Shown: piece by piece, positions 13,194-22,093 of the stretch
Layout: the number at the start of each line of letters is the position of its first letter
How positions within the stretch are numbered: the stretch's first letter is position 1
Source: Acetobacteraceae bacterium
GTDB taxonomy: Bacteria > Pseudomonadota > Alphaproteobacteria > Acetobacterales > Acetobacteraceae
Assembly: GCA_027449745.1 (NCBI GenBank)
Contig: DAIDKZ010000043.1
Location: 1-43,656, forward strand
Direction: 5' to 3'
DNA length: 43,656 nt
Made by a program: the position numbers and the translations under genes
Notes under the pieces: model-generated
What the model was told of the DNA's origin: nothing
What the model saw: only the letters and a program-made list of their open reading frames with translations
Database searches by the model: none

Positions 13194-13880
13194 ATGCACC
13201 GGGAGCATTTCGCGCCCCGGTTTGTCGGTCAGATTGTCATGTTTTACAATGGGTTGACGTTGTCATTGCTTTTGTCGCCGGCGGTCCGTGACGTGGCGGA
13301 TCGCGCGGGGACGAGCGCGCCCGTGGTGAAGAAGAAGGAACTGGCGAAGCTCCTCAAGATCAGCCGGCAGACGCTCGACCAGTGGCTCGAGCGGTGGGAC
13401 GAGTTCCCCGTGCTCGAGCGCGGGACGAACGGCCGGGAGTGGCAGTTCGACCCCGCGTCCGTCACCGACTTCCTGCGCGCCAGGCGCGACGAGGAACGGC
13501 AGCGGAAGGAAGCGCGCGACGAGGCGCTGGCGCAGCTCTCGCTGCCGCTCGACGACGACGAGGTCGTGCCCGGCCTGAGCGGCCTCTCCGCCGCGGACCG
13601 GCTGCGGATGGCGCAGCTGGCGAAGCTGCAGCGCGAAGAGGCGGAACGGCTAGGGAAGCTGGTGTCGCGCGAGGAGATCGAGGCGGCGCTCGCGGAGGGA
13701 CTGCCGGAGCTGCTGCGCTCCGTGCGGGACGCGGCCCGAGGAAAGTGCATCGAGTTCCGGATGCCGGACGAGGAGACGCGGCGGCTCGACGGCGCGATCT
13801 GCGCGGCCTGGACGGCGAAGGTGCGCGAGCTGCAGGTGAAGCTCGGCAAGAGCGAGCTCGAGGCCTACATCGATGGCTGA
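13194..13880 (+). CDS. Terminase small subunit, Nu1-like
   Basis: Recognises phage DNA at the packaging site and recruits the large subunit. The longest frame is 228 residues. A winged-HTH lies at about 45-95 (VVKKKELAKLLKISRQTLDQ, then WLERWDEFPVLERG and FDPASVTDFLRARRDE), as in lambda Nu1. A long charged helix follows (about 100-165) and then a C-terminal large-subunit-binding region. ATG 13194 has GAGGAG just upstream. However, a strong promoter lies at 13222-13250, so transcripts from it would have to start lower, for example at GTG 13293. It overlaps the large subunit by 8 bases. Confidence 0.8.
   Translation: MHREHFAPRFVGQIVMFYNGLTLSLLLSPAVRDVADRAGTSAPVVKKKELAKLLKISRQTLDQWLERWDEFPVLERGTNGREWQFDPASVTDFLRARRDEERQRKEARDEALAQLSLPLDDDEVVPGLSGLSAADRLRMAQLAKLQREEAERLGKLVSREEIEAALAEGLPELLRSVRDAARGKCIEFRMPDEETRRLDGAICAAWTAKVRELQVKLGKSELEAYIDG
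13222..13250 (+). promoter_or_regulatory. Sigma-70-like promoter inside the small terminase 5' end
   Basis: TTGTCG (13222-13227), exact 17-base spacer, TACAAT (13245-13250). A dyad ATTGT (13233-13237) and ACAAT (13246-13250) covers the spacer and -10 box, so a regulator could block it. It stands out as the AT-richest stretch nearby and lies at the entry to the packaging-head genes, so it is a candidate late promoter. Confidence 0.55.
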
Positions 13881-15963
13881 GGCGGCGCGCGTGGCCTCTG
13901 GACGGTCGGTGTTCGCCGCGGCGCTCGATGCCGCGATTCCCGCGCCGTCGCTGGATGTCGCGGCGTGGGCCGAGGCGAACCGATGGACGGCTGGCCCGCG
14001 CGCGGGTCGCTGGTCGCATGGGCTGACGCCCTACCTGGTCGAGCCGATGCAGGCGACATCCAACGGTCTGCACACGACGGTGGCGATCGTCGGTCCCGGC
14101 CAGTGCGGCAAGACGGCCGTTGCCGAGAACCTGCTGCTGGGCTCGATCGACGCGGATCCCGCGCCGTTCCTTTGGTACATGCAGAACGACGAGTCCGTCC
14201 GCGCCTACGTCAAGGAACGCATTGGGCCGATGATCGACGCGCACCGGACGGTGGCGGCGAAGCAGGGGTTGCGCGCGATCGACAGCGCGATCGGGTTCAA
14301 GCGGTTCCGCGGCATGACGGTGCAGTTCCTCGGCGCCTCGCCGGGGAACCTGATCAACAAGACGGCGCGGCGCATCGTCGCGGACGAATGGGACGCGTTC
14401 CCTGAGAGCGTGGGCGACCCGAAGGTGCTGCTCGACGTGCGGCGCCAGGCGTATGGCAGGGACTCCCTGTTGCTCGCGATGTCGCACCCAGACCGGGCCG
14501 GCGGCACGCGGCCAAGCGCGTGGCTGCGTGGGATCATGGCGCTCTATGCGCAGTCCGACCGGCGCACCTGGTGGTGGCCGTGCCCTGATTGCGGCGGCTT
14601 CTCGTCGCCGAACCCGGGGGCGGCGCGGCATATGGAGCTGGTGTTCCCCGAGGACGCGAGCCCCGACGAGATCGAGCGCGGTGCGGCGCTGCTGTGCCCA
14701 TGCTGCGGTTCGCACATCCCCGATGAGCAACGGCGGGGGATGAACGCGCGCGGCTTCTGGGCCGGCGCCGGCCAGACGGTGCACGAGGATGGCACGGTCT
14801 CCGGCGAGCTGGCGCAGCGCGACACGGCGGGGTTCTGGATCGTCGGCGTGATGTCGCCGTTCCTGCTGAGCGGGATTGGCGGCCTGGCGCGGGCGCTGGC
14901 GGAAGCGCGGCGCGGCTACAGGGCGGAGGGCGATGACAAGGCGCTCCGCGAGGTGACGGTGAAGCAGCTCGGCGTGCCGTACGAGCGTGCGGCGAAGGTC
15001 GGCGCGATGGATGCGGCGGCGCTGGGCGAGCGCGCGGACGAGACGCTGCGGCTGGGACGCGTGCCGCGCGGCGTGCGGTTCCTGACCACGTTCGTCGACG
15101 TGCAGGCGAACCGGTTCGAGTTGCTGACGCGCGGCTTCGGGGTGGGTGCCGAGAGCTGGGTGATCGACCGGCGGACGATTCCGGCCGCGCCGGCGCTCTC
15201 CGCGGCGGACTGGGACACGATGATCGCCGCGGCGGCGCATGCGGCCTATCCGCTCGAGGACGGCAGCGGGCGGGCGATGAAGATCCGCGCGCTCGGGATC
15301 GACAGCGCCGGCGAGCCGGGCGTGACGGAGCGGGCCTATGCGGCGTGGCTGCGGGCGAAGCGGATGCGGCTGGCGGCGCGGCTCGGCGTGGTGAGCGGGC
15401 GCGACGTGTGGACGGTGATCCTGGCCAAGGGCGCCTCCAGCGACGCGCGGCGCCTGGTGGTTTCGTATCCGGATGCGAGCCGGGCTGACCGGCGCGCGGC
15501 GGCGCGCGGGGAGATCCCTGTGATGCTCTACGCGCCGAACACCTGGAAGGACGCGGTGGCGGCGCAATTGGCCGTTGCCGAGGACGGCCCGGGACGCGTG
15601 CACTTCCCGCGCGCGCTCCGGGCCGACGACGAAGCGGCGCCGGGCGAGTTCTTCGAACAGCTCGTTGCCGAGACGCGCGATTCTCTGGGACGTTGGACGA
15701 AGACGCGGGCGCGCAATGAGGCGCTCGACCTGATGGTGGGAACGCAGATCCTCGCGCACCTGCACGGGCTGTCGCGCGTCGACTGGGCGCGGCCCCCAGG
15801 TTGGGCGCGGGACTGGGATGAGAATTCGCTCGTTGAGGCGCTGTCCTCCTCGGCTGCCTCGACGCCTCAACCGGCGCTGGTCGCGGCGGGGCTTCCGGCG
15901 CCGGTTGAGGTCACCTCGTCGCGCGAGGCCCGACTGCGAAACCTGGCGCGACGGCTGGGGTAG
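13873..15963 (+). CDS. Terminase large subunit, GpA family
   Basis: ATP-driven DNA packaging motor and nuclease, 696 residues (lambda GpA is of similar size). Walker A GPGQCGKT is at 74-81 and Walker B RIVADEWDAF at 167-176. There is a cysteine-rich insert typical of the GpA family, CPDC at 237-240 and CPCC at 275-278. The nuclease domain has acidic residues in TTFVDVQANRFE (D409) and GIDSAGEP (D477), ending with RNEALDLMVG near 615. It should cut at cos-type sites with the Nu1-like subunit. All motifs are present. Confidence 0.95.
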   Translation: MAEAARVASGRSVFAAALDAAIPAPSLDVAAWAEANRWTAGPRAGRWSHGLTPYLVEPMQATSNGLHTTVAIVGPGQCGKTAVAENLLLGSIDADPAPFLWYMQNDESVRAYVKERIGPMIDAHRTVAAKQGLRAIDSAIGFKRFRGMTVQFLGASPGNLINKTARRIVADEWDAFPESVGDPKVLLDVRRQAYGRDSLLLAMSHPDRAGGTRPSAWLRGIMALYAQSDRRTWWWPCPDCGGFSSPNPGAARHMELVFPEDASPDEIERGAALLCPCCGSHIPDEQRRGMNARGFWAGAGQTVHEDGTVSGELAQRDTAGFWIVGVMSPFLLSGIGGLARALAEARRGYRAEGDDKALREVTVKQLGVPYERAAKVGAMDAAALGERADETLRLGRVPRGVRFLTTFVDVQANRFELLTRGFGVGAESWVIDRRTIPAAPALSAADWDTMIAAAAHAAYPLEDGSGRAMKIRALGIDSAGEPGVTERAYAAWLRAKRMRLAARLGVVSGRDVWTVILAKGASSDARRLVVSYPDASRADRRAAARGEIPVMLYAPNTWKDAVAAQLAVAEDGPGRVHFPRALRADDEAAPGEFFEQLVAETRDSLGRWTKTRARNEALDLMVGTQILAHLHGLSRVDWARPPGWARDWDENSLVEALSSSAASTPQPALVAAGLPAPVEVTSSREARLRNLARRLG

Positions 15964-15966
15964 GAC

Positions 15967-16227
15967 ATGTCCGGAGCGACGACATCGATCACGCTGCAGG
16001 GTGTGGCGCCAGGCACGCTGCAGACCTGGCTGCTCGCCGCGCAGAACGCGCTCGCGTCCCTGATGACGGGGCAGCTCGTCGCGACAGTGAGTTACCAAAA
16101 CGGCTCCGGCAACCGGGCCGTGACGTACACGAAAGCGAACGTGGCGGACCTGCGGGCGTGGATCGTGGAGCTGCAGACGGCGCTCGGGAACGCCAGGCCG
16201 CGGGCGATCGGGGTGATGTTCCGATGA
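15967..16227 (+). CDS. gpW-like head-tail joining protein
   Basis: An 86-residue protein. Lambda gpW (68 residues) plugs the portal after packaging and gives the site for further neck proteins. Here the alpha-beta pattern is preserved: a helix (TLQTWLLAAQNALASLMTG), two strands (VATVSYQ, NRAVTYTKAN) and a final helix (VADLRAWIVELQTAL). Position between large terminase and portal is the same as in lambda. It overlaps the portal start by 4 bases. Confidence 0.8.
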   Translation: MSGATTSITLQGVAPGTLQTWLLAAQNALASLMTGQLVATVSYQNGSGNRAVTYTKANVADLRAWIVELQTALGNARPRAIGVMFR

Positions 16228-17894
16228 GCGAGCGGCGGCGTGGGCTGGTGGACGCGACTGGCCGCACGATTCGCGCGGAGGATGTCGCGCGGGTGCGGGC
16301 GCGGGCGTCGCTGAACGTGCCAAGCGGCAGCGGGCGCCCGGGCGAGATGAGCTCGCCATGGGCATACGATGCGCAGGCCTGGTTCAGCCAGGACTTCGGG
16401 GACTGGTTCCCGTGGGTGCGCAGCCCGGACGCCGAGATCAATGTCGACCGCGACCGGGTGGTCGGGCGGCTGCGGGATCTTACGCGGAACGACGGCTGGG
16501 CGTCGGGCGCGATCTCAACGATCGCGGATGCGGCGGTGGGTGGTACATTCTTCCCGCGGCCGATGCCGAATTGGCGAGTGCTGAACCGCCTCGACCCGCG
16601 GTTCGACCGGCGCTGGGCGGCGGAGTTCGAGGCTGCGGCAACGGCTGAGTGGCGCCTCTGGGCCAACGACCCGAACCGGTGGTGCGACGGCGCGCGGGCG
16701 CTGAGCATGACGCAGATCATGCGCCTGGCGTTCATGCACAAGGTGCGCGACGGCGATGCGCTTGCGGTCGTGCTGTGGGACCCCGGCAGCGTGCAGCCCG
16801 GTGCCGCGCATTACGCGACGCGCGTGCAGCTCGTCGATCCTGACCGGCTCTCGAACCCCTATCAGATGCTCGACATGGACCGCATGCGCGGCGGCGTCGA
16901 GACGGATCTGCTCGGCGCGCCGATGGCGTATTGGCTGCGGCGGGCGGAGCCCAATGACTGGTTCCAGGCGGCGGAGAGCATGATCTGGGACCGGTTCGAC
17001 CGTGAAACGTCCTGGGGACGGCCGGTCGTGGTGCATGACTTCGACCGCGAGCGCGCGGGCCAGCATCGCGGTGTTGGCGTGCTAACGGCTGTAGTGGGGA
17101 GGTTCAAAATGCTTTCCCGCTATGACCAAGTGAGCCTGCAGCACGCGGTGCTCCAGGCGCTGATCGGCGTCTTCGTCAAATCGCCCTACGACAACGAGAT
17201 GGTGCAGTCGGCGATCGATACCGGCGGCGACCAGGTCGGGTGGTACCAGGATATGCGTTCCGCCTATGGCGCCGAACACCCTGTGATGTTCGGCGGCGTG
17301 CGGCTGCCGAAGCTTTTCCCAGGCGAGAGCATCGAGACCGTGAAGGCGGACACGGCGCTGACGCAGTTCGAACAGTTCGAGCATGCGGTGCTTCGCAGCG
17401 TGGCGGCGGCCGTGGGATGCACGGCCGAGGAGATCACTCGCGACTATTCGAAGACGAATTATTCCTCCGCGCGGTCCGCGATGTTGTCGGCCTACAAGAC
17501 GTTGCGGCGCCGTTCGATCGACTTCGGGACCGGGTTCGCGACGCCGATCTATGCGGCGTGGCTTGAGGAGGCGGCCGATCGCGGGCGCGTGCCGCTTCCG
17601 GCCGGTGCGCCGGAATTCGTGGAATGGCGCGCGGCGTACGCGGGCGTACGGTGGATCGGGCCGGGACGTGGTTGGGTCGATCCCGTGAAGGAGCGCGAGG
17701 GCGAGATCATCGGCCTCGATGGCGGCTTCGGCACGCTCGACGAGACGTGCGCAGAGGTCGAGGGCTCCGACTGGCGCGACACGCTGGCGCAGCGGGCGAT
17801 CGAGGTCGAGGAGATGCAGGCTCTCGGGCTCAAGCTGCCGGCATGGGCCGGCGGCGGCGGTGAGCCCGCGATGAAAATCAAACGGCCGAACTAG
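16224..17894 (+). CDS. Portal protein, lambda GpB family
   Basis: Twelve copies of this protein form the DNA entry ring of the capsid vertex. The 556-residue length matches the family. Typical features are WFPWVRSPDAEINVDRD near 60-76, RVVGRLRDLTRNDGWASGAI (82-101), DPDRLSNPY near 208, and VVHDFDRERAGQHRGVGVLT near 272-291, followed by the helical stem and FEHAVLRSVAAAVGCTAEEI near 388-407. It is read directly after gpW by ATGA overlap. Confidence 0.95.
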   Translation: MSERRRGLVDATGRTIRAEDVARVRARASLNVPSGSGRPGEMSSPWAYDAQAWFSQDFGDWFPWVRSPDAEINVDRDRVVGRLRDLTRNDGWASGAISTIADAAVGGTFFPRPMPNWRVLNRLDPRFDRRWAAEFEAAATAEWRLWANDPNRWCDGARALSMTQIMRLAFMHKVRDGDALAVVLWDPGSVQPGAAHYATRVQLVDPDRLSNPYQMLDMDRMRGGVETDLLGAPMAYWLRRAEPNDWFQAAESMIWDRFDRETSWGRPVVVHDFDRERAGQHRGVGVLTAVVGRFKMLSRYDQVSLQHAVLQALIGVFVKSPYDNEMVQSAIDTGGDQVGWYQDMRSAYGAEHPVMFGGVRLPKLFPGESIETVKADTALTQFEQFEHAVLRSVAAAVGCTAEEITRDYSKTNYSSARSAMLSAYKTLRRRSIDFGTGFATPIYAAWLEEAADRGRVPLPAGAPEFVEWRAAYAGVRWIGPGRGWVDPVKEREGEIIGLDGGFGTLDETCAEVEGSDWRDTLAQRAIEVEEMQALGLKLPAWAGGGGEPAMKIKRPN

Positions 17895-17904
17895 GAGAGG
17901 CGCG

Positions 17905-19185
17905 GTGGTGAAAACCGAATGGCGCTGCGGAGCTTCCCGCGACCTGCCGGTCAACACGACGCGGTCGTGGGATGGTGGCGCGGCAGCGAAGCGGATGCTG
18001 GACGCGGCGGGTATCGGCAGCGACCGTCCGAAGCCGGAAATCGCGAAGCGTGGCTTCCTGCTGTACGACGCTGGGAACCTGAACCTGCGCGGCAGCTACA
18101 AGTTGCCGTTCGCTGACCGGATCGAGGGGCGGCTGACGGCGATCGCGGCCGGGATCCGCAACGCTGCGTCCCGGCTGCCGCAGACGGACGCGCCGCCGCG
18201 CGAGCGGGATCGCGCGCGGCAGATCATCGACCATTACGAGAAGCGAATGGCCGACGCGAAAGAAAAAAACAACGAGAGCGCGGATGGATCGGGGCTTCGG
18301 CGCCGGCCATCCGCGCACAGGCTGGCGATGGTCGGGACCAAGCTCTTCGAAGTACCGCTTGCGCTGCACCCGACGCGCGGAGCCGCAGCGCTGTGCGACA
18401 TGGCGGCGCGGATCGGCCTGCGGAGCGCGGGCGGCTCGCTGGCGATGGGTATCGCCGCCGACGGCGACGATGACGATGAGGAAGACGCGGCGGGGCGTGG
18501 CTACGACGTGCGCCAGGCTGTGGCGGTGATCGACATCGAGGGCGTCCTGGTCGACGGCCTCGGCTGCCTGCGCCCGTTCTGGGGGATGACTGGGTACGAC
18601 GGCATCCGCGCGAACATCACGGCGGCGCTCGCGGATCCGCAGGTTCGCGCGGTCGCGCTCAATATCGACAGTCCCGGCGGCGACTGTTCCGGATGTTTCG
18701 ACCTTGCGGATTGGATCTTCGCACAGCGCGGGCGCAAGCCGATTTGGGCGATCCTCAACGATGCGGCTTATAGCGCGGCCTACGCGCTCGCGTCGTCGAC
18801 GGATCGCGTTCTCGTGCCTCAGGCGCCCGGCGGCGTCGGCAGCATCGGAGTGATCGCCGTGATCCCCGATCTCTCGAAGGCTCTTGAGAACGCCGGCATC
18901 GCCATCAACGTGATCCAGTTCGGCACGCACAAGACGGACGGCCTCGAGCTGCTGCCGATGTCCGACGACGCGCGCGCTGGATTCCAGGCTGATGTCAATC
19001 TCATCGGCGAGCGGTTCGTTTCGATTGTGGCGCGAAACCGAAAGCTCGATGCGGCGGCTGTGCGCGCGACGGAAGCAGACGGCTATCTCGGGGCCGAAGC
19101 GGTGAGCCGAGGGCTTGCGGATGCGGTCGCAGCGCCGGACCAGGCGTTCGCGGCGCTCGTTCGTTCATTCCAACAGGAGGGGTAG
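17905..19185 (+). CDS. Head maturation protease, S49 (SppA/gpC-like), with extra N-terminal domain
   Basis: A 426-residue protein in two parts. Residues 1-115 (NTTRSWDGGAAAKRM, GFLLYDAGNLNLRGSYKLPF, IIDHYEKRMAD) resemble the N-terminal module found in other phage prohead proteases. Residues 135-426 are an S49 peptidase like lambda gpC: VAVIDIEGVLVDG (206-218), the SPGG oxyanion loop (256-259), nucleophile S290 in AAYSAAYALAS, and GGVGSIGVI (309-317). An acidic linker (about 186-195) lies between the two. It cleaves scaffold and portal during head maturation. Start GTG 17905 has AGGAG seven bases upstream. Confidence 0.88.
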   Translation: MVKTEWRCGASRDLPVNTTRSWDGGAAAKRMLDAAGIGSDRPKPEIAKRGFLLYDAGNLNLRGSYKLPFADRIEGRLTAIAAGIRNAASRLPQTDAPPRERDRARQIIDHYEKRMADAKEKNNESADGSGLRRRPSAHRLAMVGTKLFEVPLALHPTRGAAALCDMAARIGLRSAGGSLAMGIAADGDDDDEEDAAGRGYDVRQAVAVIDIEGVLVDGLGCLRPFWGMTGYDGIRANITAALADPQVRAVALNIDSPGGDCSGCFDLADWIFAQRGRKPIWAILNDAAYSAAYALASSTDRVLVPQAPGGVGSIGVIAVIPDLSKALENAGIAINVIQFGTHKTDGLELLPMSDDARAGFQADVNLIGERFVSIVARNRKLDAAAVRATEADGYLGAEAVSRGLADAVAAPDQAFAALVRSFQQEG

Positions 19186-19189
19186 CCCC

Positions 19190-19867
19190 ATGAAATTTCT
19201 AGGTATCGGCCGTGGGGCGCGTCGTCCCGCGGGCGGTCAGGCGCGCCACGCCGAGACCGAGGAAGAGATGCGCAATCGCCATGCGCGCGAGATGCGCGAC
19301 GCGGGGTTCGAGCAGCCGGACACGGCGGACGATCCGCAGGACCCGTCGCAGGGCGACGGCGGCGACGAAGACGGGCGCCGGGCGAAGACGGGCGACCAGA
19401 TGCCGCCGGCGAACGACGCCGACCCGAACGACGATCCAGTCGAGCCGATCCCCGCCGAGGACGACGATGGCGATGACGATGCCGAGGACCGTGAGGACCA
19501 GGACATCGACGGCGAGCCGGACGAGGACGCGCGGCGCCGGCGGCGCGCGGCCGCACGCAAACGGCGCCGGTCGAAGGCACGTCGGGCGGAGCGCGCGCGC
19601 TGTGCGGAGATTTTCGCGGCGCCGACGGCAGCGAAGAATGTCAGTCTCGCGGCCGAGCTCGCGTTCAACACGACGCTGCGCTCCGACCGCGCTGTCGCGA
19701 TCCTCAATCGCGGCGGCGACAGCGGCGGCCTCTCGGCGCGGATGGCGGGGCTCGGCACTGTCGCGCCGCTCGCCATCGGCTCGGGTGCCGGGTCCCCGGG
19801 CGCGCGGGAGCCGCAGAGCATCGCCACGTCATGGGACGCGGCGATGAAGAAAGTGCGCAACTGGTAG
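19190..19867 (+). CDS. Scaffold-like acidic/basic protein
   Basis: A 225-residue protein with AGGAGG 8-13 bases before the start. It has a short basic N-terminus, a very acidic, low-complexity middle (about 45-125, rich in D and E) and a run of arginines (RRRRRAAARKRRR) near 125-140. It ends in a conserved-looking helical tail (CAEIFAAPTAAKNVSLAAEL). The tail shares features with the scaffold part of S49 head proteases, in which lambda Nu3 is the C-terminus of gpC. Here it is a separate gene directly after the protease, so a head scaffold is the likely role. Confidence 0.7.
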   Translation: MKFLGIGRGARRPAGGQARHAETEEEMRNRHAREMRDAGFEQPDTADDPQDPSQGDGGDEDGRRAKTGDQMPPANDADPNDDPVEPIPAEDDDGDDDAEDREDQDIDGEPDEDARRRRRAAARKRRRSKARRAERARCAEIFAAPTAAKNVSLAAELAFNTTLRSDRAVAILNRGGDSGGLSARMAGLGTVAPLAIGSGAGSPGAREPQSIATSWDAAMKKVRNW

Positions 19868-19882
19868 CGAGGAACGACCGAC

Positions 19883-20812
19883 ATGGTTTCCCCTGTTCTG
19901 TATGAACATTTCTACGACGGTGCGTTCCTCATCAGCGAGGAGGAGGCGCACCGCTCGCGCGACCTCGGTACGATCACCAACGGCGGCGGCTCCGATCTGC
20001 CGCTGGACGGTGGCCTGATTCTGGCCGCTGTTGCCGGCGCGGTGACGGCGGCCGCGAGGCCGTCCGGCAATACCGGCAACGGCACGATCGGCAGCCTCTC
20101 TGCCGGCGTGGGCGCGCAGATCGGCACTTATCAGGTCCGGTTCACGGCGGCGACGACGTTCAACGTCTATGACACGACGGGCGCGCAGCTCTCCACAGGC
20201 TCGACCGGAACGGCGTTTCTCGACGAAATCGGGTTCACCATCACCGCGGGCGCCACGGCATTCGTCGCGGGCGACGCGTTCATGGTGACGGTCGCGAAGG
20301 GCGGATGGACGCCATACACGGCGTCCACGCCGCCGGTCGGGCTCGGCATCCTGTACAACCGCACGGTGATCACCGCTGGCACCACGAAGAAGGTGACCGT
20401 GGTCGCGCGGCAGGCGCAGGTGAACCAGGCTGAGCTGGTCTGGGATCCGTCGGTCGGGCAATACGGCTCCATCACCAGCGCGGCCGGCGGCAGCAACGTC
20501 GGCAACGGCACGATCGGCAGCCTCTCGATCGTGTACGCGCAGGAGGTGGGCGGCGTCGACGCGGTGATCCCCGCGGGCGTCTACACGCTCACCGCAGAGA
20601 GCGCGCTCGCGTTCCAGGTGGTCGATCCGACGGGCCTGGAGCTCGCGCCGGCTGCCGTGGGCGCGGCGTACAGCGACGGCGGCATCGCCTTCACGATCAC
20701 GGCCGGCGGCACGCCCTTCGCCGAGGGCGACACTTTCACCATCACCGTGACCGAGTCCGGCCAGGCGCAGGCGCTGCAGGCGCTTGCGGCGGCCGGCATC
20801 GTCGCGCGCTAA
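19883..20812 (+). CDS. Head decoration protein, lambda D-like, with two inserted repeats
   Basis: A 309-residue protein, much longer than lambda D (110 residues). The D-like parts are the N-terminus (SEEEAHRSRDLGTITNGGGS, about 18-37), a middle piece (GILYNRTVITAGTTKKVTVV, about 155-174) and the C-terminus (QALQALAAAGIVAR). Two related beta modules are inserted, at about 60-145 and 205-295. Each begins GNGTIGSLS and carries a Y-strand and F-I/V-V-D-T/P-x-G, then FTITAGxTxFxxGDxF. The first nine codons of both modules are identical in DNA. The modules probably stick out from the capsid surface. It lies between scaffold and capsid as D does in lambda. Confidence 0.85.
   Translation: MVSPVLYEHFYDGAFLISEEEAHRSRDLGTITNGGGSDLPLDGGLILAAVAGAVTAAARPSGNTGNGTIGSLSAGVGAQIGTYQVRFTAATTFNVYDTTGAQLSTGSTGTAFLDEIGFTITAGATAFVAGDAFMVTVAKGGWTPYTASTPPVGLGILYNRTVITAGTTKKVTVVARQAQVNQAELVWDPSVGQYGSITSAAGGSNVGNGTIGSLSIVYAQEVGGVDAVIPAGVYTLTAESALAFQVVDPTGLELAPAAVGAAYSDGGIAFTITAGGTPFAEGDTFTITVTESGQAQALQALAAAGIVAR
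20074..20526 (+). repeat. Exact 27-bp direct repeat marking a duplicated module in the decoration gene
   Basis: The 27 bases at 20074-20100 and 20500-20526 are identical and encode GNGTIGSLS. They mark the start of two related protein modules. Retained DNA identity over that length points to a fairly recent duplication or gene conversion. Confidence 0.8.
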
Positions 20813-20829
20813 CGGGAGGTATCCTGCTG

Positions 20830-21918
20830 ATGTCCGGAACGATCCTCAATGTCTTCCGCCAGGACGCCTTCACCAGCGTTTCGCTGACGGAGGCGGTCGA
20901 ACGCAACCCCTATCAGCCCACCGGGCTGGGGGAGATGCGCATCTTCGAGCCGAAGCCGATCCGCACCAAGGCGCTCGCCGTCGAGCAGCGCGAGGGGCGG
21001 CTCGTCATCATCCCCACCTCGGCGCGCGGCGGGCCGCCCACCGAGCGCATCACCGAGAAACGCCAGGCGCGGTACTTCGAGTGCCCGCGCCTCGCGGCGG
21101 CGGATACGGTCTACGCGGCCGAGCTGATGGACGTGCGTGAGTTCGGCACCGAGTCCCAGATGATGGCGATCCAACAGGAGGTCGGGCGGCGCCTCAACGG
21201 TCCGACCGGCCTGACCAGCAACATCGAATATACCTGGGAACGTCATCGTCTCGGCGCGATCCAGGGACTGCTGCTGGACGCGGACGGATCGACGCTGTTC
21301 AACTGGTTCAACGAGTTCGACATCGAGCAGCCCTCGGAAATCGGGTTCTACCTGAACCAGGCGAGCCCGCCCGATGGCGCGCTGCGCACCCTGTGCAACC
21401 AAGTGGTGCGGCAGATGGCGCGGGCCGCGCAGGGGGCGTTCACGAACCGCACGCGCGTGATCGGGCTCTGCGGCGATGAGTTCTGGGACCAGCTCGTCAG
21501 CCACCCCGACGTTACGAAGACGTATTATAACTGGCTGCAGGCCGCTGAGCTGCGCCAGGGCACTGCGTTCCGTGGCGGCGGCGACGATGCGAACCCGATG
21601 GCGATTGCCAGCATGGTGACGCCGATGCTGTTCGGCGACATCTACTGGATCAACTACCGTGGGTCCGACGATCTCACCTCCATCGCGATTCCACCGACCA
21701 AGGTGAAGTTCTTTCCGCAGAACGCGCCCGGCGTGTTCACGGTGGCGTGGGCGCCGCACGCGAACGAGGAGTGGATGAACAAGCTCGGGCGTCCGACCTA
21801 CGTGATTCCGATCGAAGACCGCGACCGCCGTGAGTGGTGGCGAATGGAGGTCTATTCCTACCCTCTGCACATCTGCACGCGGCCGGAAGTGCTGCTCTCC
21901 GGTCGCGCGGGCGTATAA
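20830..21918 (+). CDS. Major capsid protein, lambda gpE family
   Basis: A 362-residue coat protein (lambda gpE 341). It shows the family pattern of an N-terminal extension (FRQDAFTSVSLTEAVERNPY), FEPKPIRTKALAVEQREGRL near 38-57, the long spine helix region, RLGAIQGLLLDADGS near 139-153 and a C-terminal PTYVIPIEDRDR..WRMEVYSYPL (about 319-346) as in gpE. Several hundred copies assemble the icosahedral head, stabilised by the D-like protein encoded just before it. No frame problem seen. Confidence 0.93.
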   Translation: MSGTILNVFRQDAFTSVSLTEAVERNPYQPTGLGEMRIFEPKPIRTKALAVEQREGRLVIIPTSARGGPPTERITEKRQARYFECPRLAAADTVYAAELMDVREFGTESQMMAIQQEVGRRLNGPTGLTSNIEYTWERHRLGAIQGLLLDADGSTLFNWFNEFDIEQPSEIGFYLNQASPPDGALRTLCNQVVRQMARAAQGAFTNRTRVIGLCGDEFWDQLVSHPDVTKTYYNWLQAAELRQGTAFRGGGDDANPMAIASMVTPMLFGDIYWINYRGSDDLTSIAIPPTKVKFFPQNAPGVFTVAWAPHANEEWMNKLGRPTYVIPIEDRDRREWWRMEVYSYPLHICTRPEVLLSGRAGV

Positions 21919-21919
21919 C

Positions 21920-22093
21920 GTGGCCGACACCGTTCGCGTGAAGGTGAAGGAGGGCCGGGCGGTTTATCGCGGACCCGGCCCGCACCCCTTCCGCGCCGGC
22001 GACGTGCTCGAGCTGCCTGCCGAGCATGCCGCCACGCTCACCGCTTCCGGCCATGTCGAGCCGGAGACGCCCGCGGCCGCGCTGGGCGAATGA
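21920..22093 (+). CDS. Small hypothetical protein between capsid and connector
   Basis: A 57-residue protein (VADTVRVKVKEGRAVYRGPG...) with a GTG start one base after the capsid stop. It looks like a small beta domain (VRVKVKEG, FRAGDVLELP) followed by a proline-rich tail. Similar short genes occur after the major capsid in many phages and probably encode head-completion factors. Its stop overlaps the next start (ATGA). Confidence 0.65.
   Translation: MADTVRVKVKEGRAVYRGPGPHPFRAGDVLELPAEHAATLTASGHVEPETPAAALGE

Noticed and set aside
13462-16365. Long minus-strand open frame (967 codons) opposite the terminase genes
   Set aside because: Composition dominated by R, P, H and A, typical of the antisense of GC-rich genes; the forward strand encodes a clear GpA terminase with all motifs.
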